Shown: positions 51,621-60,580 of the stretch, piece by piece
How positions within the stretch are numbered: position 1 is the stretch's first letter
Layout of the letters: every line of letters begins with the position of its first letter
Source: JANQMX01 sp965247175
GTDB lineage: Bacteria; Pseudomonadota; Alphaproteobacteria; Kiloniellales; DSM-21159
DNA: 64,000 nucleotides
Assembly (NCBI GenBank): GCA_965247175.1
Contig: OZ252006.1
Coordinates: 2,914,001-2,978,000 of the forward strand
Direction: 5' to 3'
Translations under genes and position numbers: made by a program
Notes under the pieces: generated by a model
What the model saw: the letters and a program-made list of their open reading frames with translations, nothing else
The model's database searches: none
What the model was told of the DNA's origin: nothing

Positions 51621-52252
51621 GCGAGAATGACGTCCCGGCGGTCGATGCCGAGGAGCAGCAGCGCCACGCCGCCAAGATGGCCAAGAAGGCCCGCGCCCGC
51701 GACAAGATCATGGCCGGCAAGACCGAAGAGCGCGGCCTGATCATCGTCCACACAGGCAAGGGCAAGGGCAAAAGCTCGGCCGCCTTCGGCATGATCTTCC
51801 GCTGCATCGCCCACGGCATGCCCTGCGCCGTGGTGCAGTTCATCAAGGGCGGCATGGAGACCGGCGAGCGGGCGCTCATCGCCGAGCACTTCTCGGACCT
51901 CTGCGCCTTCCACACCATGGGCGAAGGCTTCACCTGGGTGACCCAGGACAAGGCGCGGGACATGGAGATGGCCCAGGCGGGCTGGGAGAAGGCCAAGGAG
52001 CTGATTCGCGATCCCGCCATCCGCATGGTGCTGCTCGACGAGATCAACATCGCGCTGCGCTACGGCTATCTCGATCTCGACGAGGTGCTGGCCTTCCTGG
52101 AGAGCGAGAAGCCCGAGGACTGCCACGTAGTGCTGACCGGCCGCAACGCCGCCGACAAGCTGATCGAGGCGGCCGATCTCGCGACCGAGATGACCCTGCT
52201 GAAGCATCCCTTCCGCGACGGCGTCAAAGCCCAGGCGGGCGTCGAGTTCTAA
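51617..52252 (+). CDS. cobO: Corrinoid adenosyltransferase
   Basis: This 211-residue CobO/BtuR enzyme adenosylates Co(I) corrinoids with ATP. Walker-type GKGKGKSSAAFGM (about 50-62) is followed by VVQFIKGGMETGER and VLLDEINIALRYGYLD, the standard markers, and by TGRNAADKLIEAADL near the end. Full length. In the middle of the riboswitch-controlled operon, 12 bp before cobQ. Confidence 0.96.
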   Translation: MSENDVPAVDAEEQQRHAAKMAKKARARDKIMAGKTEERGLIIVHTGKGKGKSSAAFGMIFRCIAHGMPCAVVQFIKGGMETGERALIAEHFSDLCAFHTMGEGFTWVTQDKARDMEMAQAGWEKAKELIRDPAIRMVLLDEINIALRYGYLDLDEVLAFLESEKPEDCHVVLTGRNAADKLIEAADLATEMTLLKHPFRDGVKAQAGVEF

Positions 52253-52264
52253 GGTAGCTCTGAG

Positions 52265-53725
52265 GTGACAGCGGCGCTGATGATCCAGGGGGCCGGCTCA
52301 AATGTCGGCAAGTCCATGCTGGTCGCAGGTCTCTGCCGGGCGGCGCGGCAACGCGGCATCGCAGTGGCGCCCTTCAAGCCGCAGAACATGTCGAACAACG
52401 CCGCGGTCGCCGAGGGCGGCGAGATCGGCCGGGCGCAAGCGCTGCAGGCCCTGGCCTGCGGCCGCGCGCCGACGGTGGACATGAACCCGGTGCTGCTGAA
52501 GCCGGAGACGGACATCGGCGCCCAGGTGGTGCTGCAGGGTCAACGCGTGGCGACGGTCCAGGCGCTGGACTACGCCGACCTCAAACCGCGCTTGATGACC
52601 GGCGTGCTGGAGAGCTTCGCGCGGCTCGGCAGGCAGGCGGATCTGATCATTGTCGAGGGCGCAGGCAGTCCGGCAGAGGTGAACCTGCGCGCCGGCGACA
52701 TTGCCAACATGGGCTTCGCCCGCGCCGCCGGCGTCCCGGTGGTGCTCGCCGGCGATATCGACCGGGGCGGGGTGATCGCCCAGATCGTCGGCACCCAGGC
52801 AGTGATCGACCCCGACGATGCCGCGATGATCGAGGGCTTCCTGATCAACAAGTTTCGCGGCGATGTGCGGCTGTTCGATGACGGCTACCGCTACATCGAG
52901 GAACGCACCGGCTGGCGCGGCTTCGGCGTGCTGCCCTGGTTTACCGATGCCGTACGTCTGCCGGCCGAGGATTCGGTCGATCTCGTGAGCGGCAGCAAGC
53001 CGGGCAAACGCAGGATCGTCTGCCCCATGTTCTCCCGCATCGCCAACTTCGACGACTTCGACCCGCTGAAGCTCGAACCCGAGGTATCGCTGGAGATGGT
53101 GCCGCCCGGCAGTCCGCTGCCCGGCGATGCCGATCTCGTCATCCTGCCTGGCAGCAAGTCGACCCGCGGCGACCTCGCCTTCATGCGCCAGCAGGGCTGG
53201 GACGTCGATCTCGCCGCCCACGTCCGACGTGGCGGCCGGGTGCTGGGGATCTGCGGCGGCTATCAGATGCTCGGCCGCCGCATTGCCGACCCCGAGGGCA
53301 TCGAAGGCCCGCCGGGAGAGAGCGAAGGCCTCGGATTGCTCGCCGTCGACACGGTGATGGGCGGCGACAAGCGCCTGGCCCGCGTGACCGGGCGTCACCC
53401 GGCCAGCGGTGAAGCGATCGAAGGCTACGAAATCCACATCGGCCGCAGCGAGGGGCCGGACTGTGCGCGGCCCTTCCTGGAGATCGAGGGCCGGCCGGAG
53501 GGTGCCGTCTCGCCCTGCGGCCAGGTCGCCGGCGCCTATCTGCACGGCCTCTTCACCGCCGACGGCTTTCGCGCCGCGTTCCTGCACGCGCTCGGCGCCG
53601 CGCCCTCCGACCTCAGCTACGGTGCCGCCGTGGAAGAAACGCTCGACACCCTGGCCGCGCACATGGAAGCGCACCTGGACGTGGCCGGGTTGCTCGCTCT
53701 CGCCGAACGCAAGCGCGCCGCCTGA
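52265..53725 (+). CDS. cobQ: Cobyric acid synthase (glutamine-hydrolysing)
   Basis: This 486-residue amidotransferase adds four amides to adenosylcobyrinic a,c-diamide. The N-terminal DTB-synthetase-like ATPase opens with MIQGAGSNVGKSMLVAGLCR, and the C-terminal class I glutaminase has Cys in GRVLGICGGYQMLGR (about 328) and a His in AGAYLHGLF. GTG at 52265 is used. Its 3' end is convergent with the DMT exporter gene, 7 bp apart; it is the last gene of the B12 operon. Confidence 0.95.
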   Translation: MTAALMIQGAGSNVGKSMLVAGLCRAARQRGIAVAPFKPQNMSNNAAVAEGGEIGRAQALQALACGRAPTVDMNPVLLKPETDIGAQVVLQGQRVATVQALDYADLKPRLMTGVLESFARLGRQADLIIVEGAGSPAEVNLRAGDIANMGFARAAGVPVVLAGDIDRGGVIAQIVGTQAVIDPDDAAMIEGFLINKFRGDVRLFDDGYRYIEERTGWRGFGVLPWFTDAVRLPAEDSVDLVSGSKPGKRRIVCPMFSRIANFDDFDPLKLEPEVSLEMVPPGSPLPGDADLVILPGSKSTRGDLAFMRQQGWDVDLAAHVRRGGRVLGICGGYQMLGRRIADPEGIEGPPGESEGLGLLAVDTVMGGDKRLARVTGRHPASGEAIEGYEIHIGRSEGPDCARPFLEIEGRPEGAVSPCGQVAGAYLHGLFTADGFRAAFLHALGAAPSDLSYGAAVEETLDTLAAHMEAHLDVAGLLALAERKRAA

Positions 53726-53732
53726 TAGAGCG

Positions 53733-54614
53733 TCAGCTGACCCGCAGCCGCTCGGCCGGGCGCGAGAACACCAGGACCGTTCCGCCCAGGGCCAGCAGCA
53801 GGCCGAGCGCCGCGGCCGGGGTCCAGACGAAGCCCTCCAGCCAGGTGGAGACCAGCATGGCGACGATGGGAAAGAGCACGGTGGCATAGGCGGCGCGCGC
53901 CGGCCCCTCGCGGTTGACCAGGCTGAGGTAGGTCAGGAAGGCGACGACCGAGGCGATGCCCGCGAGGTAGAGCAGGCTGCCCCAATAGAACGCACCGCTC
54001 GGCATGGGAAAGGGCAGGTCGGCGGCGAGGCAGAGAACGAAGCAGACGAGCGCGCCGTAGACCATGCCGTGGGCGACCAGGCTCGGCAGGTCGTGCTCCC
54101 GTGACAGCCGCGCCGAGATGATGTTGCCCAGCGAGAAGAGATAGGTCCCGGCGAAGGGCAGCGCCACGAAGAGCCAAGGCACGTCTACCTCCGCTTCGGC
54201 GATACTGTCCCACGACAGCAAGGTGAGCCCGACCACGCCGCACAGCGCGCCCAGCAGGATGCGTCCGCTCAAGGGTTTCTTGAAAAATAGGCGCTGGTTG
54301 AGCGCGCCCATGATCGCGGCCGTTGCGAAGATCACCGAAAGCAGCCCGCTCGGAAAATACTCGGCCGCCAGATAGAAGCTGAAGAAGTTCATGCTGAAGA
54401 GGCAAAAGCCAAGCGCGAGCAGCAGACCGTGCTGCCGCCAGGGGATGAACCGCAGCCGTCCCGAAAGCGCCAGCAGCGCAATCAGCAGGGCCGCTGCCAA
54501 GACGAAACGATAGAAGATCGAGACCAGGGGCGGCACCGGACCGAGTTGCAGCTCGATCGCGTACCAGGAGAAGCCCCAACTGATCACCACCACGAACAGC
54601 AGCAGTGCGGACAT
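53733..54614 (-). CDS. EamA/DMT-family exporter
   Basis: This 293-residue protein has ten hydrophobic helices in two EamA repeats (first about 1-130, second about 145-285). It is related to RhaT/YdcZ-like metabolite exporters, substrate unknown. Three in-frame starts are clustered (54638 GTG, 54626 ATG, 54614 ATG); the last has TGAGG six nt upstream and gives the most typical start, so it is preferred. It is divergent from the AraC-ArsR gene, which may regulate it. Confidence 0.87.
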   Translation of the reverse strand: MSALLLFVVVISWGFSWYAIELQLGPVPPLVSIFYRFVLAAALLIALLALSGRLRFIPWRQHGLLLALGFCLFSMNFFSFYLAAEYFPSGLLSVIFATAAIMGALNQRLFFKKPLSGRILLGALCGVVGLTLLSWDSIAEAEVDVPWLFVALPFAGTYLFSLGNIISARLSREHDLPSLVAHGMVYGALVCFVLCLAADLPFPMPSGAFYWGSLLYLAGIASVVAFLTYLSLVNREGPARAAYATVLFPIVAMLVSTWLEGFVWTPAAALGLLLALGGTVLVFSRPAERLRVS

Positions 54615-54706
54615 GGCAAACCTCATGCGCTTTTGCACCGGTTTACCGTGCTTTGCCCGCGCCGTATTCTAAGGGCCGGCCAGAAATTTCATGTGAAGGA
54701 CAGCGC

Positions 54707-56350
54707 GTGGGCGGCTTGGCAGAGCTCACAAGCCTGCAGGTTCCGGCGATCATGGCACAGTCGGCGGAGGTGCTGCGCGTCAACACTGACCTCGGCTCGG
54801 TGCGCGGCCTGGTGCTCTGGCGGCGCGACGGCGGCGGCGAGTTGACCTATTCGGCCCCGCGGCATCACACCCTGAGCGTCTACCAGTCCGGCGGTTTCGG
54901 CGTCTGGTCCAACGACGTGCGCTCCAGCGGCTTTTCCGGCGCGGTCTGCGTCCTGCCCGAGGGCATGGCGACGCATTGGAACAACCAAGGCCCGGTCTCA
55001 CACCTCCACATCTACTTCACCCAAGCCGACCTGGAGGCGATGAACTGGGAGACGGCGCCCGACATCGCTCCGGTGATCTTCGGGCGCGATCCAATGCTGC
55101 AGTCCCTGACGGCGGCGCTGGCGCAGCAGCTCGACTGGTCCGCCCCCGCCGACCGACTGGCCATGGAGCATCTGGTGCTGAGCCTCCTGGCGCGGCTGAG
55201 CGTCTCGCCCAAGGCTCTGCCACAGACCGGCCTTACGCCGGCGCAAAGGACACGCATCGAAGAACACTTGCGGGATCTGGAGAGCGGCCCGCCCGCGCTC
55301 GATGCGCTGGCCGCCGCCCTCGACATGAGCCCGCGCCATCTCACCCGGGTCTACAAGGCCGCGACGGGCCAAACGCTCTCCGAGCGCCACCGCGATATCC
55401 AGATGCAGCGCGCAACGGAGCTGCTGGCCACCAAGCTGCCGCTGGCCGAGATCGCCCTGGCCTGCGGCTTCAGCTCGCAAAGCCACTTCACCACCGCCTA
55501 CCGCCGCCACGTCGGCCGCACCCCCGGCCACGCCCGCCGGGCGGGTGAGCGGCCGCAGGGGCCGGATAGTTCGGTCGCCATCGAACTGTTCTCGAAGGAC
55601 TTGCCGGCGCCGCGGTGGTATTCTTTTGGTATGAATCTCGAGCCGAACATTCATGTTATCGCCGCGGCGCTGGCCGACCGCAGCCGCGCCCGCATGGTCT
55701 TCGCGCTGATGGATGGCCGCGCCTATACGGCGAAGGAGCTGGCCTACACCGCCGAGATCACGCCGCAGACCGCGAGCGCCCATCTCAAGGTCCTGGAGCG
55801 GGAGGGCCTGATCTCGCCGCTCAAGAGCGGGCGCAACAAGTACCTCCGCCTCGCCTCGCCCGAGGTGGCGCAGCTGATCGAGAGCCTCTCCTTGCTGTCG
55901 TCGGCGGAGCACGTCCGCCGCGCCAAGCCGCGCGGCGCCACACCGGCGATGCTCGAAGCGCGGAGCTGCTACGATCACGTCGCCGGCCGACTGGGCGTTG
56001 TCTTGCTGGAGGGGCTCTGCGCGCTCGGCCACCTGGAGCGCAGCGGCGAAGACCTCCGCGTCACCGCCTCAGGCGAGGATTTCTTTGCCGATCTCGGCAT
56101 CGACGTGGCGGCGCTGAAGTCGCTTCGCCGCCCGCTGACCCGCTGCTGCCTCGACTGGACCGAGCGACGCCACCACTTGGCGGGCAGCCTGGGTGCTGCC
56201 GTGATGACCCAGTTCCTCAAGGCCGGCTGGCTGGCGCGTGAGCGCAGCGGCCGCGCTCTTCTGGTGACGCCGGAGGGCGAAAACGCCCTCGCCGAGCACT
56301 TCGGGCTGGACGTCTCGGATGCCGACTCGCCGGAAGCGCTAACCGCTTGA
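54707..56350 (+). CDS. AraC-type regulator fused in frame to an ArsR-type regulator
   Basis: One uninterrupted frame of about 547 codons contains two regulators. The first part (to about residue 286) has a ligand domain and an AraC DNA-binding domain with two helix-turn-helix motifs (LDALAAALDMSPRHLTRVYK, then LPLAEIALACGFSSQSHFTTAYRRHVG). A linker of about 30 residues follows, then an ArsR-type winged-helix protein starting at an internal ATG (55631; YTAKELAYTAEITPQTASAHLKVLEREGL). Stop codons are absent between them. GTG 54707 has AAGGAC at five nt, and ATG 54752 is an alternative. The internal ATG lacks a ribosome-binding site but sits next to a TATTCT box, so separate leaderless expression is also possible. 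Confidence 0.72.
   Translation: MGGLAELTSLQVPAIMAQSAEVLRVNTDLGSVRGLVLWRRDGGGELTYSAPRHHTLSVYQSGGFGVWSNDVRSSGFSGAVCVLPEGMATHWNNQGPVSHLHIYFTQADLEAMNWETAPDIAPVIFGRDPMLQSLTAALAQQLDWSAPADRLAMEHLVLSLLARLSVSPKALPQTGLTPAQRTRIEEHLRDLESGPPALDALAAALDMSPRHLTRVYKAATGQTLSERHRDIQMQRATELLATKLPLAEIALACGFSSQSHFTTAYRRHVGRTPGHARRAGERPQGPDSSVAIELFSKDLPAPRWYSFGMNLEPNIHVIAAALADRSRARMVFALMDGRAYTAKELAYTAEITPQTASAHLKVLEREGLISPLKSGRNKYLRLASPEVAQLIESLSLLSSAEHVRRAKPRGATPAMLEARSCYDHVAGRLGVVLLEGLCALGHLERSGEDLRVTASGEDFFADLGIDVAALKSLRRPLTRCCLDWTERRHHLAGSLGAAVMTQFLKAGWLARERSGRALLVTPEGENALAEHFGLDVSDADSPEALTA
55568..55630 (+). promoter_or_regulatory. Inverted repeat and -10-like box inside the AraC-ArsR linker
   Basis: AGTTCG (55568-55573) and CGAACT (55582-55587) form a 6-bp inverted repeat with an 8-nt gap. 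TATTCT at 55619-55624 is six bases before the ATG at 55631 that would begin a stand-alone ArsR protein, a geometry that would give a leaderless mRNA. No good -35 element is seen. Tentative. Confidence 0.3.
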
Positions 56351-56456
56351 TCTGATTGGCTGAACGCTACGTTCGCGAGCGAAGCGTTCGAAGCGGACTT
56401 TCGCCTCTCCCTGCCGCAGACTCCTCCCATTCGCAAGCCAGCCAAGGGAGTGGATC

Positions 56457-56684
56457 ATGTACCAGGGACTATCAAAATCCGTCATCGCACCAGGTGGCCG
56501 CGTCACCACACCGAACCATCTCGGCCGGGTGCTGAAACGCTGCCTGACGCTTCTGCTGGTCTGGGAGCAGCGACTTAAAGACCGCGACACGCTCGAAGGC
56601 ATGTCGCAGAGCCGCCTGCGCGACATCGGCCTGAGCCGGCGCCAGGCGATGCGCGAGGCGCGCAAGCCCTTCTGGCAGGGATGA
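56457..56684 (+). CDS. DUF1127 small protein
   Basis: This 75-residue protein carries the DUF1127 core near its C-terminus: RLRDIGLSRRQAMREARKPFW (about 53-73, the widespread DIGLSRxxAxxEAxKPFW pattern). Such small, basic proteins are abundant in alphaproteobacteria, where some modulate RNA turnover, carbon and phosphate metabolism or biofilm-related traits. The first 25 residues are variable. It stands alone between regulators. Confidence 0.82.
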   Translation: MYQGLSKSVIAPGGRVTTPNHLGRVLKRCLTLLLVWEQRLKDRDTLEGMSQSRLRDIGLSRRQAMREARKPFWQG

Positions 56685-56825
56685 CGATCATAGGAACGTC
56701 GGGTGATAGAGAAATGAGTCCTGCCGTGTTGTGCGCCGGGCTGTACCCAGCCCGATTGTCATTGCGAATCGTTCGCACTATCTTTCGGGAGAGCGGCCGC
56801 TCGGCCGCCGAACGAAGGAGCCGCC

Positions 56826-57149
56826 ATGTTCGTTGCGATGAATCGCTTCCGCATCATCAAGGGCCAGGAAGAGGCCTTCGAGGAGGTCTGGCGGAGCCGC
56901 GACGGCCGCCTCAAGAGCGTACCGGGCTTTGTCGAATTTCACCTGCTCAAGGGCCCCGAGGCTGACGACCATGTGCTCTACGCCAGCCACACGATCTGGC
57001 ACAGCCGTTCGGATTTCGAGAACTGGACCCGCTCGGAGGCCTTCCGCCAGGCGCACAAGAACGCGGGCCAGACCAAGGGCATGTATCTCGGAGGCCCGCA
57101 ATTCGAGGGCTTCGAGGCCGTGCCGCAGGTCAAAGAGACGGCCGGCTAA
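56826..57149 (+). CDS. IsdG/HmoA-like haem-degrading monooxygenase (ABM fold)
   Basis: This 107-residue protein of the antibiotic-biosynthesis-monooxygenase superfamily has the residues that form the catalytic triad in IsdG-type haem oxygenases: Asn6 (FVAMNRF), Trp67 (ENWTRS) and His77 (RQAHKNA). Spacing agrees with the Staphylococcus IsdG triad as I recall it (Asn7, Trp67, His77). It is therefore a plausible haem degrader, working with oxygen and a reductant to release iron. No haem uptake genes are adjacent, so a role in haem turnover is inferred only from residues. Its TAA stop is part of the hairpin at 57141-57164. Confidence 0.82.
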   Translation: MFVAMNRFRIIKGQEEAFEEVWRSRDGRLKSVPGFVEFHLLKGPEADDHVLYASHTIWHSRSDFENWTRSEAFRQAHKNAGQTKGMYLGGPQFEGFEAVPQVKETAG

Positions 57150-57164
57150 GCTGGCTTAGCCGGC
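57141..57164. terminator. Bidirectional hairpin between convergent genes
   Basis: GCCGGCTAAGC (57141-57151) and GCTTAGCCGGC (57154-57164) form a perfect 11-bp inverted repeat with a 2-nt centre. It overlaps the stop codon of the monooxygenase gene and lies 24 bp from the end of the convergent HdeD gene. T tracts are weak on both sides, but position suggests a shared terminator. Confidence 0.65.
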
Positions 57165-57187
57165 TTCTCAGCGGATGCAGACCCGTG

Positions 57188-57778
57188 CTAGGCGGCGGCG
57201 TCAGGCCCTTTCTTGCCGGCCATGGCGATCATGACCATGGCCCAGCCGCTGAAGATCAGCTCGATGCCGACCAGAAGGCCCAAGACCCAAACGGCGGCTT
57301 CCGGCAAGGCGGTCCAGATAATGACGCCGACGACGATGCCCAGGATACCGCTGAACATCAGCCAGCCCCAGCCTGAGGCCGGGCGCTCGCGAAGGGCCGC
57401 CATGATCTTGACCACGCCCTGTGCGACGAAGAAGGCCGCCAGCAATATCGTCAGGGTCAAGACGCCCTGTATCGGGAAGAACAGCAGGATGGCGCCAAGC
57501 GCCAGCGCCAAGATGCCGCCGAGCACCTGGAGGGCGAAGCCCTTCCAGCCTTTGGACCGGAAGGCTTGGATAAGCTGCGCGACACCGCCGATCACGAAGA
57601 GGACGCCGAACACCATCTCGACCGCCAGCGTCGCGGCGAAGGGCATGATGATCGCCAGGGTCCCGAGGATGATCCACAAGATGCCGAGCGCCAGGAGCCA
57701 TCCCCAGGCGGCCTGAATCTCTTTCATACCGAGGGCCGGGCCCGTGCTTTGATCTTTGGTCGGAGTTTCCTCAGTCAT
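57188..57778 (-). CDS. HdeD-family membrane protein (DUF308)
   Basis: This 196-residue protein has six hydrophobic helices in repeated DUF308 pairs, for example WGWLLALGILWIILGTLAIIMPF (about 25-47) and later ASGWGWLMFSGILGIVVGVIIW. The family is named after E. coli HdeD, associated with acid resistance, but mechanism is unknown. The N-terminal 20 residues are polar and presumably cytoplasmic. It is convergent with the haem monooxygenase-like gene. Confidence 0.88.
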   Translation of the reverse strand: MTEETPTKDQSTGPALGMKEIQAAWGWLLALGILWIILGTLAIIMPFAATLAVEMVFGVLFVIGGVAQLIQAFRSKGWKGFALQVLGGILALALGAILLFFPIQGVLTLTILLAAFFVAQGVVKIMAALRERPASGWGWLMFSGILGIVVGVIIWTALPEAAVWVLGLLVGIELIFSGWAMVMIAMAGKKGPDAAA

Positions 57779-58037
57779 CGTTTCGCCTTTTGTGGGATGG
57801 GCTGAACGCGGCCGCAGGGCCGTTGGACAACTTGAAACCGTTCTTCGTGGTGCGGTCGACTCGCAACATGGCCACGGTCAAGCTCTACTCAGGACGACCT
57901 GACACTGCGTTGCGCGGAACAGGCTTAGTCGGTCGGGTTCTACACCACTTCGTGAATTCGGGCCAAGCCTGTTTGACGCACGGCTGGTCGAGGCCCCGTT
58001 CTCGGACTATCCCTAGCTCGTCAACAGGAGGGGCCGC

Positions 58038-59030
58038 ATGAAATTCGCGCAACTGAAGGCCTTCGGCGTGCCGTCGGAGGTGGTGGACTCTGTCGAGGGC
58101 GCAGAACCGGGTCAGCCCGGCGCCGACGAGGTGCTGGTCGAGATGCTGGCCTGCCCGATCAATCCGGCCGAGCTCTTGATCATCGAAGGCAAGTACGCCA
58201 GCAAGCCGCCGCTCCCGGCCCTGCTCGGCATCGAGGGGGCGGGACGGCTGCTGGCCGTCGGGGACGCCGTCACCGATCTGGCGCCGGGCGACCTGGTGAT
58301 GAGCCTGGGCCGCGCCAACTGGGCGCAGCAGCTTCTGCTCAAGGCGGGCGAGGTCGTGAAGGCGCCCCCCGGGACCGACGTGGCGCAGCTCGCCATGCTC
58401 AAGATCAATCCGGCGACGGCGCAGCTCATGCTGAGCGACTACGTCGATCTCGCACCCGGCGACTGGGTGATACAGAACGCGGCCAACTCAGGCGTCGGGG
58501 TCAACCTCATCCGCCTGGCCAAGGCCCGCGGGGTCAGGACCGTCAATGTGGTGAGGCGGGAGAGCCTAATCGAACCCCTACGCGCCATCGGCGCCGACGT
58601 GGTGCTGACCGACGGTCCGGACTTGGCCGACCGCGTCAAAGAAGCAACGGATGCCGGCGCCATCAAGCTCGCCATCGACGCGGTGGCGGGCGAGGCGACC
58701 GAACGTCTCGCCGACTGCCTGGCCGAGGACGGCACGGTGGTGAACTACGGCTTGCTCAGCGGCGAAGCCTGTCGCCTGCGCGCCGACCAGGCCATCTTCA
58801 AGGGCATCACGCTGACCGGCTTCTGGCTCGCCAAGCAGATGCGTGCCATGTCGCCGGCGGCGCTGGCCGCGCTCTATGGCGACCTCATGCCCCGCATCGC
58901 CGATGGCAGCCTCTCCGTCGAGGTCGAGGCGACCTACGGCCTCGAAGAGATCAATCAGGCGCTGGCCCACGCCGGGCGCGAAGGGCGCGGCGGCAAGGTG
59001 CTCATCACGCCCAACGGCCCGGTGAGCTAG
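58038..59030 (+). CDS. Zinc-independent MDR reductase, enoyl-CoA reductase (MECR)-like
   Basis: This 330-residue medium-chain dehydrogenase/reductase has no zinc-ligand motifs. The phrase CPINPAELLIIEGKY (about 35-49) and the central NAANSGVGVNLIRLAKARGVRTVNVVRR (about 148-175), which supplies the NADPH-binding fold, resemble mitochondrial trans-2-enoyl-CoA/ACP reductase. Likely an NADPH-dependent reductase of enoyl or quinone-type substrates. ATG 58038 follows an AGGAGGGG ribosome-binding site. Confidence 0.85.
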   Translation: MKFAQLKAFGVPSEVVDSVEGAEPGQPGADEVLVEMLACPINPAELLIIEGKYASKPPLPALLGIEGAGRLLAVGDAVTDLAPGDLVMSLGRANWAQQLLLKAGEVVKAPPGTDVAQLAMLKINPATAQLMLSDYVDLAPGDWVIQNAANSGVGVNLIRLAKARGVRTVNVVRRESLIEPLRAIGADVVLTDGPDLADRVKEATDAGAIKLAIDAVAGEATERLADCLAEDGTVVNYGLLSGEACRLRADQAIFKGITLTGFWLAKQMRAMSPAALAALYGDLMPRIADGSLSVEVEATYGLEEINQALAHAGREGRGGKVLITPNGPVS

Positions 59031-59176
59031 CGATTCAGCCCCCTCAGCTATGCCCAAAACGCCCGTAGGATCGTCGCTTTTCGCTATGTTTGGCCAGTTC
59101 CAGTCGTGATAGGCTGCGGCGTGAATTGATCGAAAGCGGCGCGCGTGAAAGTCGAAGCGCCAAGGGAGCGAAGACC

Positions 59177-60565
59177 ATGAACTACCAAGCCCCTCAGAAC
59201 GACTATCGCGAGTTCATCGAAGCGGACCGCGCGCACGTATGGCATCACCTGAGCCAGCACAAGAAGTACGAGACGGTCGACCCCTTGATGATCATCGAGG
59301 GCAAGGGCCTGCGCGTATGGAACGCGGAAGGGCGCCCACACCTGGACGCCACCTCGGGCGGCGTCTGGACCGTCAACGTCGGCTACGGCCGCAGCGAGAT
59401 CGCCGATGCGGTGCGCGAGCAGCTGGTCAAGCTGCCCTACTTCGCCGGTGCGGCCGGCACCATTCCCGGCGCGCGCTTTGCCGAGCGCCTGACCTCCAAG
59501 ATGCCGGGCATGACCCGCGTCTACTTCTCCAACTCCGGCTCGGAGGCGAACGAGAAGGCCTACAAGATCGTCCGGCAGATCGCGCACAACAAGTACGGCG
59601 GCAAGAAGCACAAGATCCTCTACCGCGAGCGCGACTACCACGGCACCACCATCACCGCGCTGTCGTCCGGCGGCCAGGAAGAGCGGAAGGCGCAGTACGG
59701 CCCCTTCACCCCCGGCTTCGTCGAGGTGCCGCACTGCCTGGAGTATCGCAGCCAGTGGGGCGACGTGGCGGACTACGGCATCCGTGCCGCCAACGCGATC
59801 GAAGAGGTCATCCTGCGCGAGGGCCCCGAGACGGTGGGCGGCCTGATCCTCGAGCCGATCACCGCCGGTGGCGGCGTCATCCCGCCGCCCAAGGACTATT
59901 GGCAGCGGGTGCAGGAGATCTGCCATCAGTACGACGTGCTGCTGATCATCGACGAGGTGGTCTGTGGCGTCGGCCGCACCGGCACCTGGTTCGGCTATCA
60001 GCACTACGGCGTGCAGCCGGACATCGTGACCATGGCCAAGGGCGTCGCCTCCGGCTATGCCGCCATCTCCTGCACGGTCACCACCGAGGCGGTCTTCGAG
60101 GCCTTCAAGGCCGACCCGGGCGACCCCATGAGCTACTTCCGCGACATCTCGACCTTCGGCGGCTGCACCGGCGGTCCGGCGGCGGCGCTGGAGAACATGC
60201 GGATCATCGAGGACGAGAACCTGCTGGAGAACTGCACGGCCATGGGCGAGTACCTGCAGGAGCGGCTCGAGGCTCTGAAGGGAAAACACGCGGTGATCGG
60301 CGACGTGCGCGGCAAGGGCCTGTTCCAGGGTGCCGAGCTGGTCGCCGACCGGGAGACCAAGGAGCCTCTGCCGGAAGCCATGGTGCAAGCCGTGGTGGCC
60401 GACTGCATGAAGACCTCGGCCGTCATCATCGGCGCCACCAACCGCTCGCTGGCGGGGCTCAACAACACGCTCTGCTTCAGCCCGGGCTTCATCGCCACCA
60501 AGTCGGATATCGACGAGCTGGTGACCGCGGTCGACGGCGCGCTGGACCGGGTGGTCAACGCCTAG
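59177..60565 (+). CDS. tpa: Taurine:pyruvate aminotransferase
   Basis: This 462-residue class III PLP aminotransferase has Lys288 in TMAKGVASGYAA as PLP lysine. The N-terminal phrase DRAHVWHHLSQHKKYE, then TSGGVWTVNVGYGRSEIADAVREQL, and RKAQYGPFTPGFVEVPHCLEYRSQWGD, agree closely with my memory of Tpa (EC 2.6.1.77), which turns taurine into sulfoacetaldehyde. ATG 59177 has GGGAG at 8 nt. No xsc, pta or tauABC genes lie in the window, so a general omega-amino-acid aminotransferase remains possible. Confidence 0.82.
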   Translation: MNYQAPQNDYREFIEADRAHVWHHLSQHKKYETVDPLMIIEGKGLRVWNAEGRPHLDATSGGVWTVNVGYGRSEIADAVREQLVKLPYFAGAAGTIPGARFAERLTSKMPGMTRVYFSNSGSEANEKAYKIVRQIAHNKYGGKKHKILYRERDYHGTTITALSSGGQEERKAQYGPFTPGFVEVPHCLEYRSQWGDVADYGIRAANAIEEVILREGPETVGGLILEPITAGGGVIPPPKDYWQRVQEICHQYDVLLIIDEVVCGVGRTGTWFGYQHYGVQPDIVTMAKGVASGYAAISCTVTTEAVFEAFKADPGDPMSYFRDISTFGGCTGGPAAALENMRIIEDENLLENCTAMGEYLQERLEALKGKHAVIGDVRGKGLFQGAELVADRETKEPLPEAMVQAVVADCMKTSAVIIGATNRSLAGLNNTLCFSPGFIATKSDIDELVTAVDGALDRVVNA

Positions 60566-60580
60566 GCGGCTTCGCCCGGC

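Noticed and set aside
52298..53887. 529-codon minus-strand frame across cobQ
   Set aside because: Antisense shadow; the real minus-strand gene here is the DMT exporter, in another frame.
57790..58041. 83-codon frame upstream of the enoyl reductase-like gene
   Set aside because: No ribosome-binding site or protein-like composition, and it overlaps the start of the real gene; the 259-bp gap 57779-58037 appears to be plain intergenic sequence.
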